From: Acidobacteriota bacterium
GTDB lineage: Bacteria; Acidobacteriota; UBA890; WLXD01
Length of the DNA stretch: 40,562 nt
NCBI GenBank assembly: GCA_029263335.1
Contig: JAJCXS010000097.1
Location: 1-40,562 of the forward strand
Direction of reading: 5' to 3'
A model generated the notes under the pieces. The model made no database searches. It saw only the letters and a program-made list of their open reading frames with translations, and was not told where the DNA came from. Positions within the stretch are counted from its first letter, which is position 1. The number at the start of each line of letters is the position of its first letter. The position numbers and the translations under genes are program-made. This document shows, in pieces, positions 16,546 through 24,564 of the stretch.

Positions 16546-17826
16546 CTAACCGTTGAGAGCCCCTGCAAGGATGTCCATGTCCTGAGGCGTGTTGTAGATC
16601 GCCGGTGATATCCGCAGTCGCGGGCGCTGCCGCATGGGTGCGCGGGCGCCATCGCCTCCCGGCGAGGGGCCACTGCCGACCGCGATCTTGGCCTCGCGTA
16701 GCCGCTCGGACACCCCGTCAGGGTCACTGACTAGGAACGTCACGATGGGCGAGTCATCGGTCTGGGGCGATAGGCAGGGGAATCGCTGCGCATCGATCTG
16801 GTCGAGCAGTCGCCGGTTCAGCGCTACCGAGTGAGCCTGCAGATTCTCGACGCCGATTCTTTCGATCAGGCGCAGGCCTTCGCGCAAGGCAGCGTAACCA
16901 AGGTACCCCACATGGCCGGGCTGATAGCGCCTGGCATCCTGCCTCGGGGCCGAGGCGGCCACCTCCTCGACCTCGGGGTCCATGTCGTCCATCCAGGGCT
17001 CGTAGTTGGCCCACGTACGACCAGGGAAGAGACGGTCCTCGAGAACCGTTCCCTGCAGTTCTTCGCGCACATACAGGTAGCCCGCGCCATGTGGGCCGAA
17101 CAGCCACTTGTAGCCATTCCCTGCAGCGAAGTCGATCCCCATCTCGCGCACATCGATCGGGACGATACCCGCCGCCTGGATTACGTCCGCATAGACGTAG
17201 GCGCCGTGCGCGTGGGCGATGTCCGCCAGTTCACGGATCGGCTCGATGTGGCCGTTGATGTTCGACACCAGGGTGACCGCCACGAGCGCCGTGTCTTCGT
17301 CAATCGCCGCACGCATAGCGTCGAGATCCGTCCGCCAGTCGACCGTCGGCACGATGCGCACATCCACACCGCGTCGCCGCAACCCGATCAGGTGCCGCAA
17401 CGAACCGCCAAAATGGAGGTCGTTCGTTACCACGTTGCCCCCCGCTCTCAGCGCCGGGAGTCCGTCCAGGACGATCTGCTCGCCAGCCTTGGTGCAGTGA
17501 ACGAAGGCTATCTCGCTGGTGCGAGCGCCCAGGAGCCGCGCCAGTGCCTCGCGCGCCTCCTCGTGCCGGGCCCGCTCCACACGCCCGCGATCATCGCCCG
17601 GGCCGAGTCGCCAGTACTCCTCGTACTGATGCAGCCCGGCCGCAGCGAAATCACCAAGGGGCGTTCCGGCCGCGGCGCCGAGGTATATGTCGCGCTCGAG
17701 TCGCGGGAACAGGTCGCGAAACTCGTCGCCACTCTGTCCCATCGCGAACTTCGACAACGGCTCGGGGTGCCAGGCGGCCGCTGCCACGCTACCTGTACCC
17801 GAGGCGAGAAACTCGCGACGGTTCAT
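16546..17826 (-). CDS. TAT-exported PLP-dependent aminotransferase, class V
   Basis: This 426-residue fold-type I PLP enzyme belongs to the cysteine desulfurase/isopenicillin-N-epimerase group. The N-terminus MNRREFLASGTGSVAAAAW is a textbook twin-arginine leader, so the folded, cofactor-loaded enzyme should be exported. Visible motifs are the Schiff-base lysine in NGYKWLFGPHGAGYLYV (K240), the aspartate/gln pair in YVYADVIQAAG, AFVHCTKAGEQIV, and the C-terminal PRLRISPAIYNT (arginine binding the substrate carboxylate). Its ATG overlaps the yaaA stop (ATGA), and a glycosidase-like gene follows 12 bp later. The absence of the Cys-loop typical of NifS/IscS argues against a housekeeping cysteine desulfurase. 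An epimerase, racemase or lyase acting on an amino acid is possible; the substrate is unknown. Confidence 0.88.
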   Translation of the reverse strand: MNRREFLASGTGSVAAAAWHPEPLSKFAMGQSGDEFRDLFPRLERDIYLGAAAGTPLGDFAAAGLHQYEEYWRLGPGDDRGRVERARHEEAREALARLLGARTSEIAFVHCTKAGEQIVLDGLPALRAGGNVVTNDLHFGGSLRHLIGLRRRGVDVRIVPTVDWRTDLDAMRAAIDEDTALVAVTLVSNINGHIEPIRELADIAHAHGAYVYADVIQAAGIVPIDVREMGIDFAAGNGYKWLFGPHGAGYLYVREELQGTVLEDRLFPGRTWANYEPWMDDMDPEVEEVAASAPRQDARRYQPGHVGYLGYAALREGLRLIERIGVENLQAHSVALNRRLLDQIDAQRFPCLSPQTDDSPIVTFLVSDPDGVSERLREAKIAVGSGPSPGGDGARAPMRQRPRLRISPAIYNTPQDMDILAGALNG

Positions 17827-18611
17827 GGTCCTGTCTCCCAGTGCTGCTCGCGAGCGAACAGCATCGTCTGGTCGTCCGAGAGATCGGGCCGGTACGTGTA
17901 CCCCTCCTCACCGAAGTCCTTGATGCCCGCCGGAGAATCGACGCGATTCCGAATGATGAACCGCACCATCAGCCCCCGCGCCCGTTTGGCCGAGAAGCTG
18001 ATAGTACGCAGCTGTCCCTCGCGGTTCTCCTTGAACTGCGCGGTCACCAGCGGCGGCACCAGATCGGCCTTCTTGACGCCTTTGAAGTATTCGTTCGAGG
18101 CGAGGTTGAGAACGGCTTTGGCCGGCCGCTCGGCGTGTTCGGCATTGAGTGCATCGGTGATCCGGCTGCCCCAGAACTCGTAGAGATTCTTGCCGCGCGG
18201 GTTAGCCAGCCGTGTCCCCATCTCCAGTCGATATGCCTGGATCAGGTCGAGCGGTCTCAGGATGCCGTAGAAACCGGACAGGATCCGGAGGCGCCGCTGG
18301 CTCCATTTCAGGTCACGCTTGCCGAGGCTGAGCGCGTCGAGCCCGCGGTACGCGTCGCCCTGGAATGCCAGAACGGCCGGCTTGGAGTTGTCTGGCGTGA
18401 ACGGCATCTCCATTCCGCGAAAACGCTCGTGCGTCAGCTCCGCAAGCGCCTGGCTGATTCCCATCAGTTTGCGCAACTGCGCCACACTGAGCTTGCGGCA
18501 GCTGGCGAGCAACACGCTGACGTCCTCCTCGAAACGGGGCGACGTCGTCGGCAGGCCGTTGGCATCGAAGTCGAAGTTCAGAGTCTTGGCCGGCGATAGC
18601 AAGGTCAGCAC
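17823..18611 (-). CDS. yaaA: YaaA family peroxide-stress protein (DUF328/UPF0246)
   Basis: This 262-residue cytoplasmic protein has normal length for the family. In E. coli YaaA lowers the intracellular free iron pool during H2O2 stress and binds DNA. Family signatures are the N-terminal MLTLLSPAKTLNFD, LMGISQALAELTHERF, AVLAFQGDAYRGLDA, LRILSGFYGILRPLDLIQAYRLEMGT, NLASNEYFKG, and the C-terminal KRARGLMVRFIIRNR. The methionine at 18611 begins the conserved N-terminus exactly. Its stop overlaps the aminotransferase start (ATGA), an unusual pairing because yaaA is normally a stand-alone gene. The upstream 112-bp divergent region carries the TATAAT-containing palindrome at 18668-18694, which could influence both directions. 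Confidence 0.96.
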   Translation of the reverse strand: MLTLLSPAKTLNFDFDANGLPTTSPRFEEDVSVLLASCRKLSVAQLRKLMGISQALAELTHERFRGMEMPFTPDNSKPAVLAFQGDAYRGLDALSLGKRDLKWSQRRLRILSGFYGILRPLDLIQAYRLEMGTRLANPRGKNLYEFWGSRITDALNAEHAERPAKAVLNLASNEYFKGVKKADLVPPLVTAQFKENREGQLRTISFSAKRARGLMVRFIIRNRVDSPAGIKDFGEEGYTYRPDLSDDQTMLFAREQHWETGP

Positions 18612-18667
18612 AGTGCGCTCCGGTGCAGGTTCGTGTGGCTACTCGCGCTTCGATTCAGCGTATCAAA

Positions 18668-18694
18668 GGGCGCCGCGACCTATAATCGGCGCCC
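18668..18694. promoter_or_regulatory. Perfect 8-bp inverted repeat enclosing a TATAAT box
   Basis: GGGCGCCG (18668-18675) and CGGCGCCC (18687-18694) are perfect inverted arms separated by 11 bases that end in TATAAT (18681-18686), an exact -10 hexamer for the plus strand. No good -35 was found at 16-18 bp, so an activator or weak-35 promoter is possible. The site lies between divergent yaaA (start 18611) and the BNR propeller gene (start 18724). The layout suits an operator overlapping a promoter; a DNA hairpin or coincidence in GC-rich sequence is the alternative. Confidence 0.45.
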
Positions 18695-18723
18695 ACCATC
18701 TAGATTCTACGGAGTTGCATGCC

Positions 18724-21700
18724 ATGGCCCGTCGCGCTCTCGTGTTGATCCCGCTGCTCTTCTCGCTGATCGCCGCGGCGCCACAGGATACGGGGGTGGA
18801 GCCCGACCGCTACCAGGAGCTGAGGTATCGCTCCATCGGGCCCTTCCGCGCCAGCCGGACAGTCGGCGGGGTTGGCATTCCGTCGCAACCCAACGTCTTC
18901 TACATCGGCGTGAACAACGGCGGTGTCTGGAAGACAGACGATTATGGCCGCACCTGGAATCCCATCTTCGACAGCGCGCCCACCGGGTCCGTGGGCGACG
19001 TGGCCGTGTCTCCGTCCCACCCCGAGATCATCTATGTCGGCACCGGCGAGGGGCTTCACCGCCCCGACCTGGCCGTCGGTGATGGCATCTTCAAATCCAC
19101 CGACGGGGGCGACAGCTGGCGCCACATCGGCCTGCCCGACGTGCAGCAGGTAGCCCGTCTCGTGGTGCACCCCACGAATCCCGACATCGTGTTCGTCGCG
19201 GGACTCGGGCACCCCTACGGACCCAACGAGGAACGCGGCGTCTTTCGCACCCGCGACGGTGGCAGCACCTGGGAGAAGGTGCTCTACATCGACCACAACA
19301 CCGGGGCCATGCAGGTCGAGTTCGATCCCAACAACCCCGAGGTCCTTTTCGCGGACATGTGGGAACACCGCGAAGGCCCCTGGGAGAACGCGCGCTTCGC
19401 CGGCCCCAACAGCGGCTTGTACAAGTCCACCGATGGCGGCGATACCTGGCGCCAGATCACCACGGGATTGCCCAGCGCGGACGATGGCCTGGGGAGGGTT
19501 GGGGTTGCCTTCGCAGCCAGCGACCCGCGCCGCATGTATGCCGCTGTCGACGCAGGCGCCGAGAGCGGCGTCTACCGCAGCGAGGATGCCGGCGAGAGCT
19601 GGGCACGCGTATCGGTAGATCGTCGTGTCTTCGGCCGCGGTGGTGATTTCGCCGAACTGAAGGTGCACCCGCGCAATAAGGACGTGATCTTCGCCGGCAA
19701 CGTGGCTTCCTATCGTTCGGACGACGGCGGGCACAGTTGGACGTCGATCAAGGGAGCACCCGGCGGCGACGACTATCACCGCATCTGGATCAACCCCGAC
19801 CACCCCGAGATCATGCTCTTCGTTGCCGACCAGGGCGCGGTGGTGACCGTCAACGGCGGCCGAACCTGGAGCTCCTGGTACAACCAGCCAACGGCGCAGC
19901 TGTATCACGTAGCCACTGACAACCAGTTCCCGTACTGGGTCTACGGTGGGCAGCAGGAGTCGGGCGCGATCGGAACCGCCAGCCGTGGCAATGGCGGACA
20001 GATTTCCTTCCGCGATTGGGTGGGCATCGGCGCCGACGAGTATGCCTATGTAGCCCCGGATCCGCGCGATCCCGACATCGTCTACGGCGGCCGCGTCGTG
20101 CGCTTCAACAAGCGCACCGGCCAGACCCAGAATGTTGCCCCCGAAACGCTGCGCTCGGGCGACTACCGTTTCGTCCGCACCATGCCGCTCCTGTTCCACC
20201 CCGCCGACCCCTCCATGCTGCTGTTCGCCACCAACATGCTCTGGAAGACCACGAGCGGCGGTGACGAGTGGGAGGTAATCAGCCCCGACCTGTCGAACCC
20301 GCGCCCCGACGTGCCCGAGAGCATCGGCGACTTCCGTACCGTGGAGATGGAAACGATGCCGCGCCGCGGCGTCATCTATGCCGTCGGCCCCTCGCCCGTC
20401 GAAAGCGACACGATCTGGGCAGGCACGGACGACGGGCTGGTGCACGTGACCCGCGATGGAGGCAACACCTGGGCCGATGTCACGCCGCCGGAACTGCGTG
20501 CCTGGGACAAGGTTTCGCAGATCGACGCCGGCCACTTCGACGCGAACACGGCCTACGTGGCAATCAACGCGATCCGCAGCGATGACATGCGGCCCCATGT
20601 GTACCGAACCCACGACGGCGGTGCCACCTGGCAACACATCACGAGCGGCATGCAGGAAATGGGACCGGTCAACGTTGTGCGCGAGGACCCGCGGCAGCCC
20701 GGGCTGCTGTTCGCGGGCACGGAACGCGAGGTCTACTTCTCGGTGGACGACGGGAATTCCTGGCAGTCGCTGCGGCAGAACATGCCGGCCACCTCGATCC
20801 GAGACCTGGTCGTGCACGAGAGCGACCTGGTGATCGGCACTCACGGCCGCTCGATATGGATTCTCGACGGCATCGCCCCACTACGTCAGATGGCGGCGAC
20901 CGCGGCGATCGCGACCCCCTATCTGTACGCTCCGGACCGCGCCACGCGAGTGCGCTGGAACATGTTCTCCGACACTCCGTTACCGCCCGAGGAGCCGGCT
21001 GGCGAGAATCCGCCCGACGGCGCGATTCTCGACTATTACCTCCCGAACAACGCCAGCGCGGTCGCCCTCGAGATTCTCAACGCGGACGGCCGCACCGTTG
21101 CTCGATTCTCGAGTGACGATCCGGCCGAGCAGATCGACCCGACAACGATGGCTTACCCGACCTACTGGGTCCGGCCACCGCAGGCCGTATCGGTGGCGAG
21201 GGGCCACCATCGCTTCGTCTGGGACATGCGCTACACGGCACCGCCCGGTGCGCGGCGAAGCCACTCGATCGCCGCGGTGCTGGGCAGGACACCCAGCGGT
21301 CCGCACGGTCCCTTCGCAGCGCCCGGTACGTATACCGTGCGACTCATCGTCGACGGTGCGGCACGCGATCAGGCCCTGCAGGTGAGGCTCGACCCCCGAG
21401 TGAAGATCAGCGACCAGGACCTGGCGCTGCAGACCGAGTATTCGATGCTCGCGTACGACCGCTATCTCGACCTGCAGCGGCTGCGCGACGAGGTCGACGC
21501 AATGCTCGAAGCGGAAGGGCTCGCCACAGACCGCCGCGACGAGTTGAGACAGATACGCGGAGCGGGGGCTCCCGGGAACCCGGACATCACCTACGGCAGC
21601 ATTACCGCCGTTCCTGCCGACCGTGAAACGATCGTCGGCCTGCAGGGCAAGTTGCTGTTCGCCTTGAACGTTCTGCAAAGCGCTGACGCCCGGCCGACCA

Positions 21701-21777
21701 CCCAAGCGATGCACGCGGTACGAGTGCTAGTCGAGTCGGCAGACAGCCTCGAAGCACGGCTGCAGGTACTTCAATAG
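18724..21777 (+). CDS. Large secreted BNR/sortilin (VPS10)-like beta-propeller protein
   Basis: This 1017-residue protein starts at 18724 (GGAG nine bases upstream), where a clear signal peptide begins (MARRALVLIPLLFSLIAAAP); in-frame sequence further upstream belongs to the intergenic region and yaaA antisense. About ten Asp-box repeats of the S/T-x-D-x-G-x-x-W type lie between residues about 70 and 680 (KTDDYGRTW, KSTDGGDSW, RTRDGGSTW, KSTDGGDTW, RSEDAGESW, RSDDGGHSW, VTRDGGNTW, RTHDGGATW, SVDDGNSW). This implies one or two large propellers like the VPS10/sortilin domain; homologues are often labelled 'glycosyl hydrolase'. Residues about 700-1017 form a non-propeller C-terminal part with HGRSIWILDGIAPLRQ and an FVWDMRYTAPPGARR segment. 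Glycosidase activity is not supported; ligand or glycan binding is more cautious. Its end is 21 bp from the convergent lipoprotein gene. Confidence 0.9.
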   Translation: MARRALVLIPLLFSLIAAAPQDTGVEPDRYQELRYRSIGPFRASRTVGGVGIPSQPNVFYIGVNNGGVWKTDDYGRTWNPIFDSAPTGSVGDVAVSPSHPEIIYVGTGEGLHRPDLAVGDGIFKSTDGGDSWRHIGLPDVQQVARLVVHPTNPDIVFVAGLGHPYGPNEERGVFRTRDGGSTWEKVLYIDHNTGAMQVEFDPNNPEVLFADMWEHREGPWENARFAGPNSGLYKSTDGGDTWRQITTGLPSADDGLGRVGVAFAASDPRRMYAAVDAGAESGVYRSEDAGESWARVSVDRRVFGRGGDFAELKVHPRNKDVIFAGNVASYRSDDGGHSWTSIKGAPGGDDYHRIWINPDHPEIMLFVADQGAVVTVNGGRTWSSWYNQPTAQLYHVATDNQFPYWVYGGQQESGAIGTASRGNGGQISFRDWVGIGADEYAYVAPDPRDPDIVYGGRVVRFNKRTGQTQNVAPETLRSGDYRFVRTMPLLFHPADPSMLLFATNMLWKTTSGGDEWEVISPDLSNPRPDVPESIGDFRTVEMETMPRRGVIYAVGPSPVESDTIWAGTDDGLVHVTRDGGNTWADVTPPELRAWDKVSQIDAGHFDANTAYVAINAIRSDDMRPHVYRTHDGGATWQHITSGMQEMGPVNVVREDPRQPGLLFAGTEREVYFSVDDGNSWQSLRQNMPATSIRDLVVHESDLVIGTHGRSIWILDGIAPLRQMAATAAIATPYLYAPDRATRVRWNMFSDTPLPPEEPAGENPPDGAILDYYLPNNASAVALEILNADGRTVARFSSDDPAEQIDPTTMAYPTYWVRPPQAVSVARGHHRFVWDMRYTAPPGARRSHSIAAVLGRTPSGPHGPFAAPGTYTVRLIVDGAARDQALQVRLDPRVKISDQDLALQTEYSMLAYDRYLDLQRLRDEVDAMLEAEGLATDRRDELRQIRGAGAPGNPDITYGSITAVPADRETIVGLQGKLLFALNVLQSADARPTTQAMHAVRVLVESADSLEARLQVLQ

Positions 21778-21798
21778 GAGCACCGCAAAGCTAGAGAC

Positions 21799-22296
21799 CT
21801 ACTCGAGCGTCACCGTCACGTCGATGTGATTGGTGTGATGCCCGTCGTGGTCCATCCCGAAGAACTCGTAGTGATACTGGCCAGGCCCCATGCCCTGGCC
21901 GTTGCACGCGTATTGAAACTGCACATCCTCGAAGCAGTAGATGCCGTCGCCAGCATGTTGATCGCCGTGGGTGCCGTCGTCATACAAGCGGAACTCCCCG
22001 GTGCCACCCATCATTCCGTGTGGCCGCCGGTAACGTACCCGCACGTTCTGCCCGCGGGCGGGCCCTCCTGGGCCCATTAGGGTCGCCTCGAAGCGGATCG
22101 GAGACCCGTCCCCATGCCCGACTCCCATGGTGGTGCCGTTGATGGTCTCCCCGAACAACATCATGCGCGCCTGGGTAAGACGCATCTGCTCCATGTTGGG
22201 AGATGTCGGTGAGGAGGAACAGCCAATCACACCCGCCGCCAACATCAGGATGCCCGCGCACCCCAAGGCGGTCCGCACTCGCCAATCGGTAAACAT
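21799..22296 (-). CDS. Lipoprotein with choice-of-anchor X-like calcium-type domain
   Basis: This 165-residue protein starts at 22296 (GGAG eight bases upstream). The signal peptide ends in a lipobox (GVIGC, Cys about residue 26), so it is probably a lipid-anchored outer- or inner-membrane protein. The mature domain of about 100 residues is a beta-sandwich with a Gly/His/Asp-rich loop, LYDDGTHGDQHAGDGIY, matching the 'D-G-x-x-G-D-x-x-A-G-D-G-x-Y' signature of choice-of-anchor X-type domains, followed by HYEFFGMDHDGHHTNHIDV. The Asp and His clusters suggest metal binding. It is transcribed divergently from the PQQ-propeller gene (139-bp gap). Function unknown; it may interact with extracellular partners. 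Confidence 0.82.
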   Translation of the reverse strand: MFTDWRVRTALGCAGILMLAAGVIGCSSSPTSPNMEQMRLTQARMMLFGETINGTTMGVGHGDGSPIRFEATLMGPGGPARGQNVRVRYRRPHGMMGGTGEFRLYDDGTHGDQHAGDGIYCFEDVQFQYACNGQGMGPGQYHYEFFGMDHDGHHTNHIDVTVTLE

Positions 22297-22360
22297 GCTC
22301 GTGTCTCCGAAGAGAGGGGCCCCTGAATCGGACCCTCTAATCGTATTTTGCCGAGATGAC

Positions 22361-22374
22361 GCCTGCAAGCAGGC
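22361..22374. repeat. Short perfect palindrome in the lipoprotein/PQQ divergent region
   Basis: GCCTGC (22361-22366) and GCAGGC (22369-22374) are inverted arms around AA. Transcription regulators often use such dyads, but a 6-bp arm is easily met by chance in GC-rich DNA. It lies upstream of both divergent genes, next to a TATGAT at 22389-22394 on the plus strand. Low confidence as an operator. Confidence 0.25.
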
Positions 22375-22435
22375 TTCTGCAGGCCACGTATGATTGCCGC
22401 CCACGAATTGCATCCCCGACCCGGAGTCTCCCGAC

Positions 22436-23899
22436 ATGGCCTCGAGCAAGCCACAACGAACGAAACTTGTGCTGGCAATCGCGGCCCTGGCCGCGACATC
22501 TATGGCGGCGTCGGGCATCGCCGTGGAAGCAGGCGACGAGGCACCGGTGAATTGGCCGCAGTTTCGTGGCCCCCAAGGTATGCCGGTCAGCAACAACCCC
22601 GACTTGCCGACGAGCTGGTCGACCACTGAGAACGTGGAGTGGGTCGCCGATGTGCCGGGCGTGGGCTGGTCGTCGCCGATCGTCTGGGATGGCGTCGTGT
22701 ACGTCACCGCGGCGAGCAGCGAGGGCGAGATGAAACCGCCATCGCTGGGCGTGGATTTCTCCAACGAGTACGTCGCCGAGATGGCCGAGGAGGGGCTCAG
22801 TAACGAGGAGATCGAACGCCGCATCACGGCACGCGATACCGAACTCCCCGATGAGGTGTCGCTGAACTTCCGACTGTTCGCCTTCGATCTCGAAACTGGC
22901 AGTCCGCGGTGGGATCGGGAAGTGCACCGGGGCGCTCCGCCCGTCGGACGTCACCGCAAGAACAGCTACATGTCGGAGACGCCGGTCACCGATGGCGAGG
23001 CACTGTACGTGTACATCGCGCACCTGGGCCTGTACGCCTATGACCTCGCCGGCGAACAGCTCTGGTCCACTCCCCTCGACGCTCACCCGGTCTATCTCGA
23101 CTTTGGAGGCGGTGCCTCGCCGGCGATACATGGCGATCGCGTGTTCGTGCTCAATGACAGTGAAGAGGGCAGCTTCATCGCCGCCTTCGACAAGCACACC
23201 GGCGAACAGCTGTGGATGACCGCGCGTGAGGGGCTCGGCGACGACAGGCTCCACTCGGGCTGGTCATCCCCCTATATCTGGGAGAACGAGATTCGCACGG
23301 AGATCGTTACCGTCGGACCGCTGGTGGCGATCAGTTACGACCTCGACGGCCACGAACTCTGGCGCATGAACGGCCAGGGAATGATGGTCTGCCAGACTCC
23401 CTTCGCGTGGGACGGGCACCTCTACCTGAGTTCGGGAGCCAAGGGGCGCAGCGACACTCCACTGACCGCCATCCGCCCCGGCGCGAGCGGCGACATCACG
23501 CTCGGCGAGATGGAACAAAGTAGTGCCGATGTGCTCTGGTTCGACCGCACCGGCGGCGGCACATACCTGCCGACACCGGTTCTCTACGACGCTGGCGTTT
23601 ACGTGCTCACCGACAAGGGCATCTTCTCGCGCCACGACGCCAAGACGGGAGAGCGCACGTACCAGACCCGCATCCACGCCACCGCCCGCAACTTCACTTC
23701 CTCACCCTGGGCGTACAACGGCCGCGTCTTCGCGATCAACGAGGAGGGCGACACCTTCGTCATGAAGGCCGGCGAGGAGTTCGAGTTCGTGGGCATCAAC
23801 AGTCTCGACGAGTTCGTGCAGGCGAGTCCCGCGATCTCGGGCGACCGGCTGTTGCTGCGCACGCAGAGCAAGCTCTATTCGATTCGCAACGGTGGCTAG
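22436..23899 (+). CDS. Secreted PQQ-like (BamB-type) beta-propeller protein
   Basis: This 487-residue protein starts at 22436 (GGAG nine bases upstream); an upstream in-frame ATG at 22394 gives a non-signal extension. Signal peptide about residues 1-30 (KLVLAIAALAATSMAASG). The mature N-terminus WPQFRGPQGMPVSNNPDLPTSW, followed by GVGWSSPIVWDGVVYVTAA, is the classic opening of PQQ_2 propeller proteins. Repeated strands include LFAFDLETGSPRWDREV, LYAYDLAGEQLW, FIAAFDKHTGEQLWM and ISYDLDGHELWRM, each a blade ending in aromatic W. It probably has seven or eight blades. No catalytic dehydrogenase or haem motif is visible, so it is a binding or scaffold propeller, not a PQQ alcohol dehydrogenase. 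It is divergent from the lipoprotein gene and convergent with the GNAT gene (26-bp gap). Confidence 0.9.
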   Translation: MASSKPQRTKLVLAIAALAATSMAASGIAVEAGDEAPVNWPQFRGPQGMPVSNNPDLPTSWSTTENVEWVADVPGVGWSSPIVWDGVVYVTAASSEGEMKPPSLGVDFSNEYVAEMAEEGLSNEEIERRITARDTELPDEVSLNFRLFAFDLETGSPRWDREVHRGAPPVGRHRKNSYMSETPVTDGEALYVYIAHLGLYAYDLAGEQLWSTPLDAHPVYLDFGGGASPAIHGDRVFVLNDSEEGSFIAAFDKHTGEQLWMTAREGLGDDRLHSGWSSPYIWENEIRTEIVTVGPLVAISYDLDGHELWRMNGQGMMVCQTPFAWDGHLYLSSGAKGRSDTPLTAIRPGASGDITLGEMEQSSADVLWFDRTGGGTYLPTPVLYDAGVYVLTDKGIFSRHDAKTGERTYQTRIHATARNFTSSPWAYNGRVFAINEEGDTFVMKAGEEFEFVGINSLDEFVQASPAISGDRLLLRTQSKLYSIRNGG

Positions 23900-23925
23900 C
23901 GCCGGGCGGCGCTGAGCCTGCACCA

Positions 23926-24564
23926 TCACGCTTGCATGCGGTCGGGGCGGAACAAGCCCCAGGTCTCGAGGGCCTCGTTCAGCCTCACGTGGCCCACGAT
24001 CTCGTAGCCGAAGTGCTGATACAGCGACACGTTCGCGGGGAACTCCGTCGTCAGCGAAACCCCTTCGGACTCGGGGTGCGCCGTGGAGCGCGCGTGCGCG
24101 TCCTCGAGTAGAGGCCGAGCCAGACCCTGGCCGAGGTGCGGGCTCGCGACGCCGATCATGCTCACATGGAAGTTGGGACGGTCGACGTCGACCGCATTGG
24201 CCGCATCGGCGTACGCGCGATAACGGCAACGGGCGTCGCCGCCGAGGCGCTCCCAGGTCTTCGCCGCCACCGTATCGAGCTCGGCTGCCTGGGTGGCGGC
24301 ACCCGGGCGGGTTATCGCCTTGCTGCCGGGCCGGACCAGCGTGGCGCACGCCACCGCCTGTCCCTCTCTCTCCAGAGCCACCATCGGGTCATCGCGCAGC
24401 ACCCTGCCCATGACGAAGAAGGTGATCAGATCGCGCAAGCGCTCGGCGTAGTCCGTCGAAGGGCCCAGCACGTAGCGCATCACCGGGTACTCGGCAAACG
24501 CATCGCAGAAGATCGTCACGGCTTCGTCGACCGTGGCGGGGCGTAGCAGCGCGGGCTTCGTCAT
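23926..24564 (-). CDS. GNAT-family N-acetyltransferase
   Basis: This 212-residue protein starts at the ATG overlapping the stop of the M28 peptidase (ATGA at 24561-24564). GNAT fold elements are the N-terminal helix pair ATVDEAVTIFCDAFAEYPVMRYVLG, the acetyl-CoA-binding motif A region VSMIGVASPHLGQGLARPLLEDAHARS (the GQGLARPL P-loop-like turn), and motif B LYQHFGYEIVGHV. The insertion between strands is longer than in the smallest GNATs. The context, coupled behind a membrane peptidase, suggests modification of amino acids or peptides, but the substrate is not predictable. Cytoplasmic, with no signal peptide. Confidence 0.88.
   Translation of the reverse strand: MTKPALLRPATVDEAVTIFCDAFAEYPVMRYVLGPSTDYAERLRDLITFFVMGRVLRDDPMVALEREGQAVACATLVRPGSKAITRPGAATQAAELDTVAAKTWERLGGDARCRYRAYADAANAVDVDRPNFHVSMIGVASPHLGQGLARPLLEDAHARSTAHPESEGVSLTTEFPANVSLYQHFGYEIVGHVRLNEALETWGLFRPDRMQA

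Noticed and set aside
18932-20780. Repeated short motifs that look like DNA repeats
   Set aside because: They are protein-level Asp-box repeats of the propeller gene, not mobile or CRISPR repeats.
18700-20844. Open frame of 714 codons on the minus strand
   Set aside because: It lies entirely opposite the BNR propeller gene, whose Asp-box repeats are unmistakable. Long antisense frames are common in GC-rich coding DNA, and its protein shows no recognisable motif.
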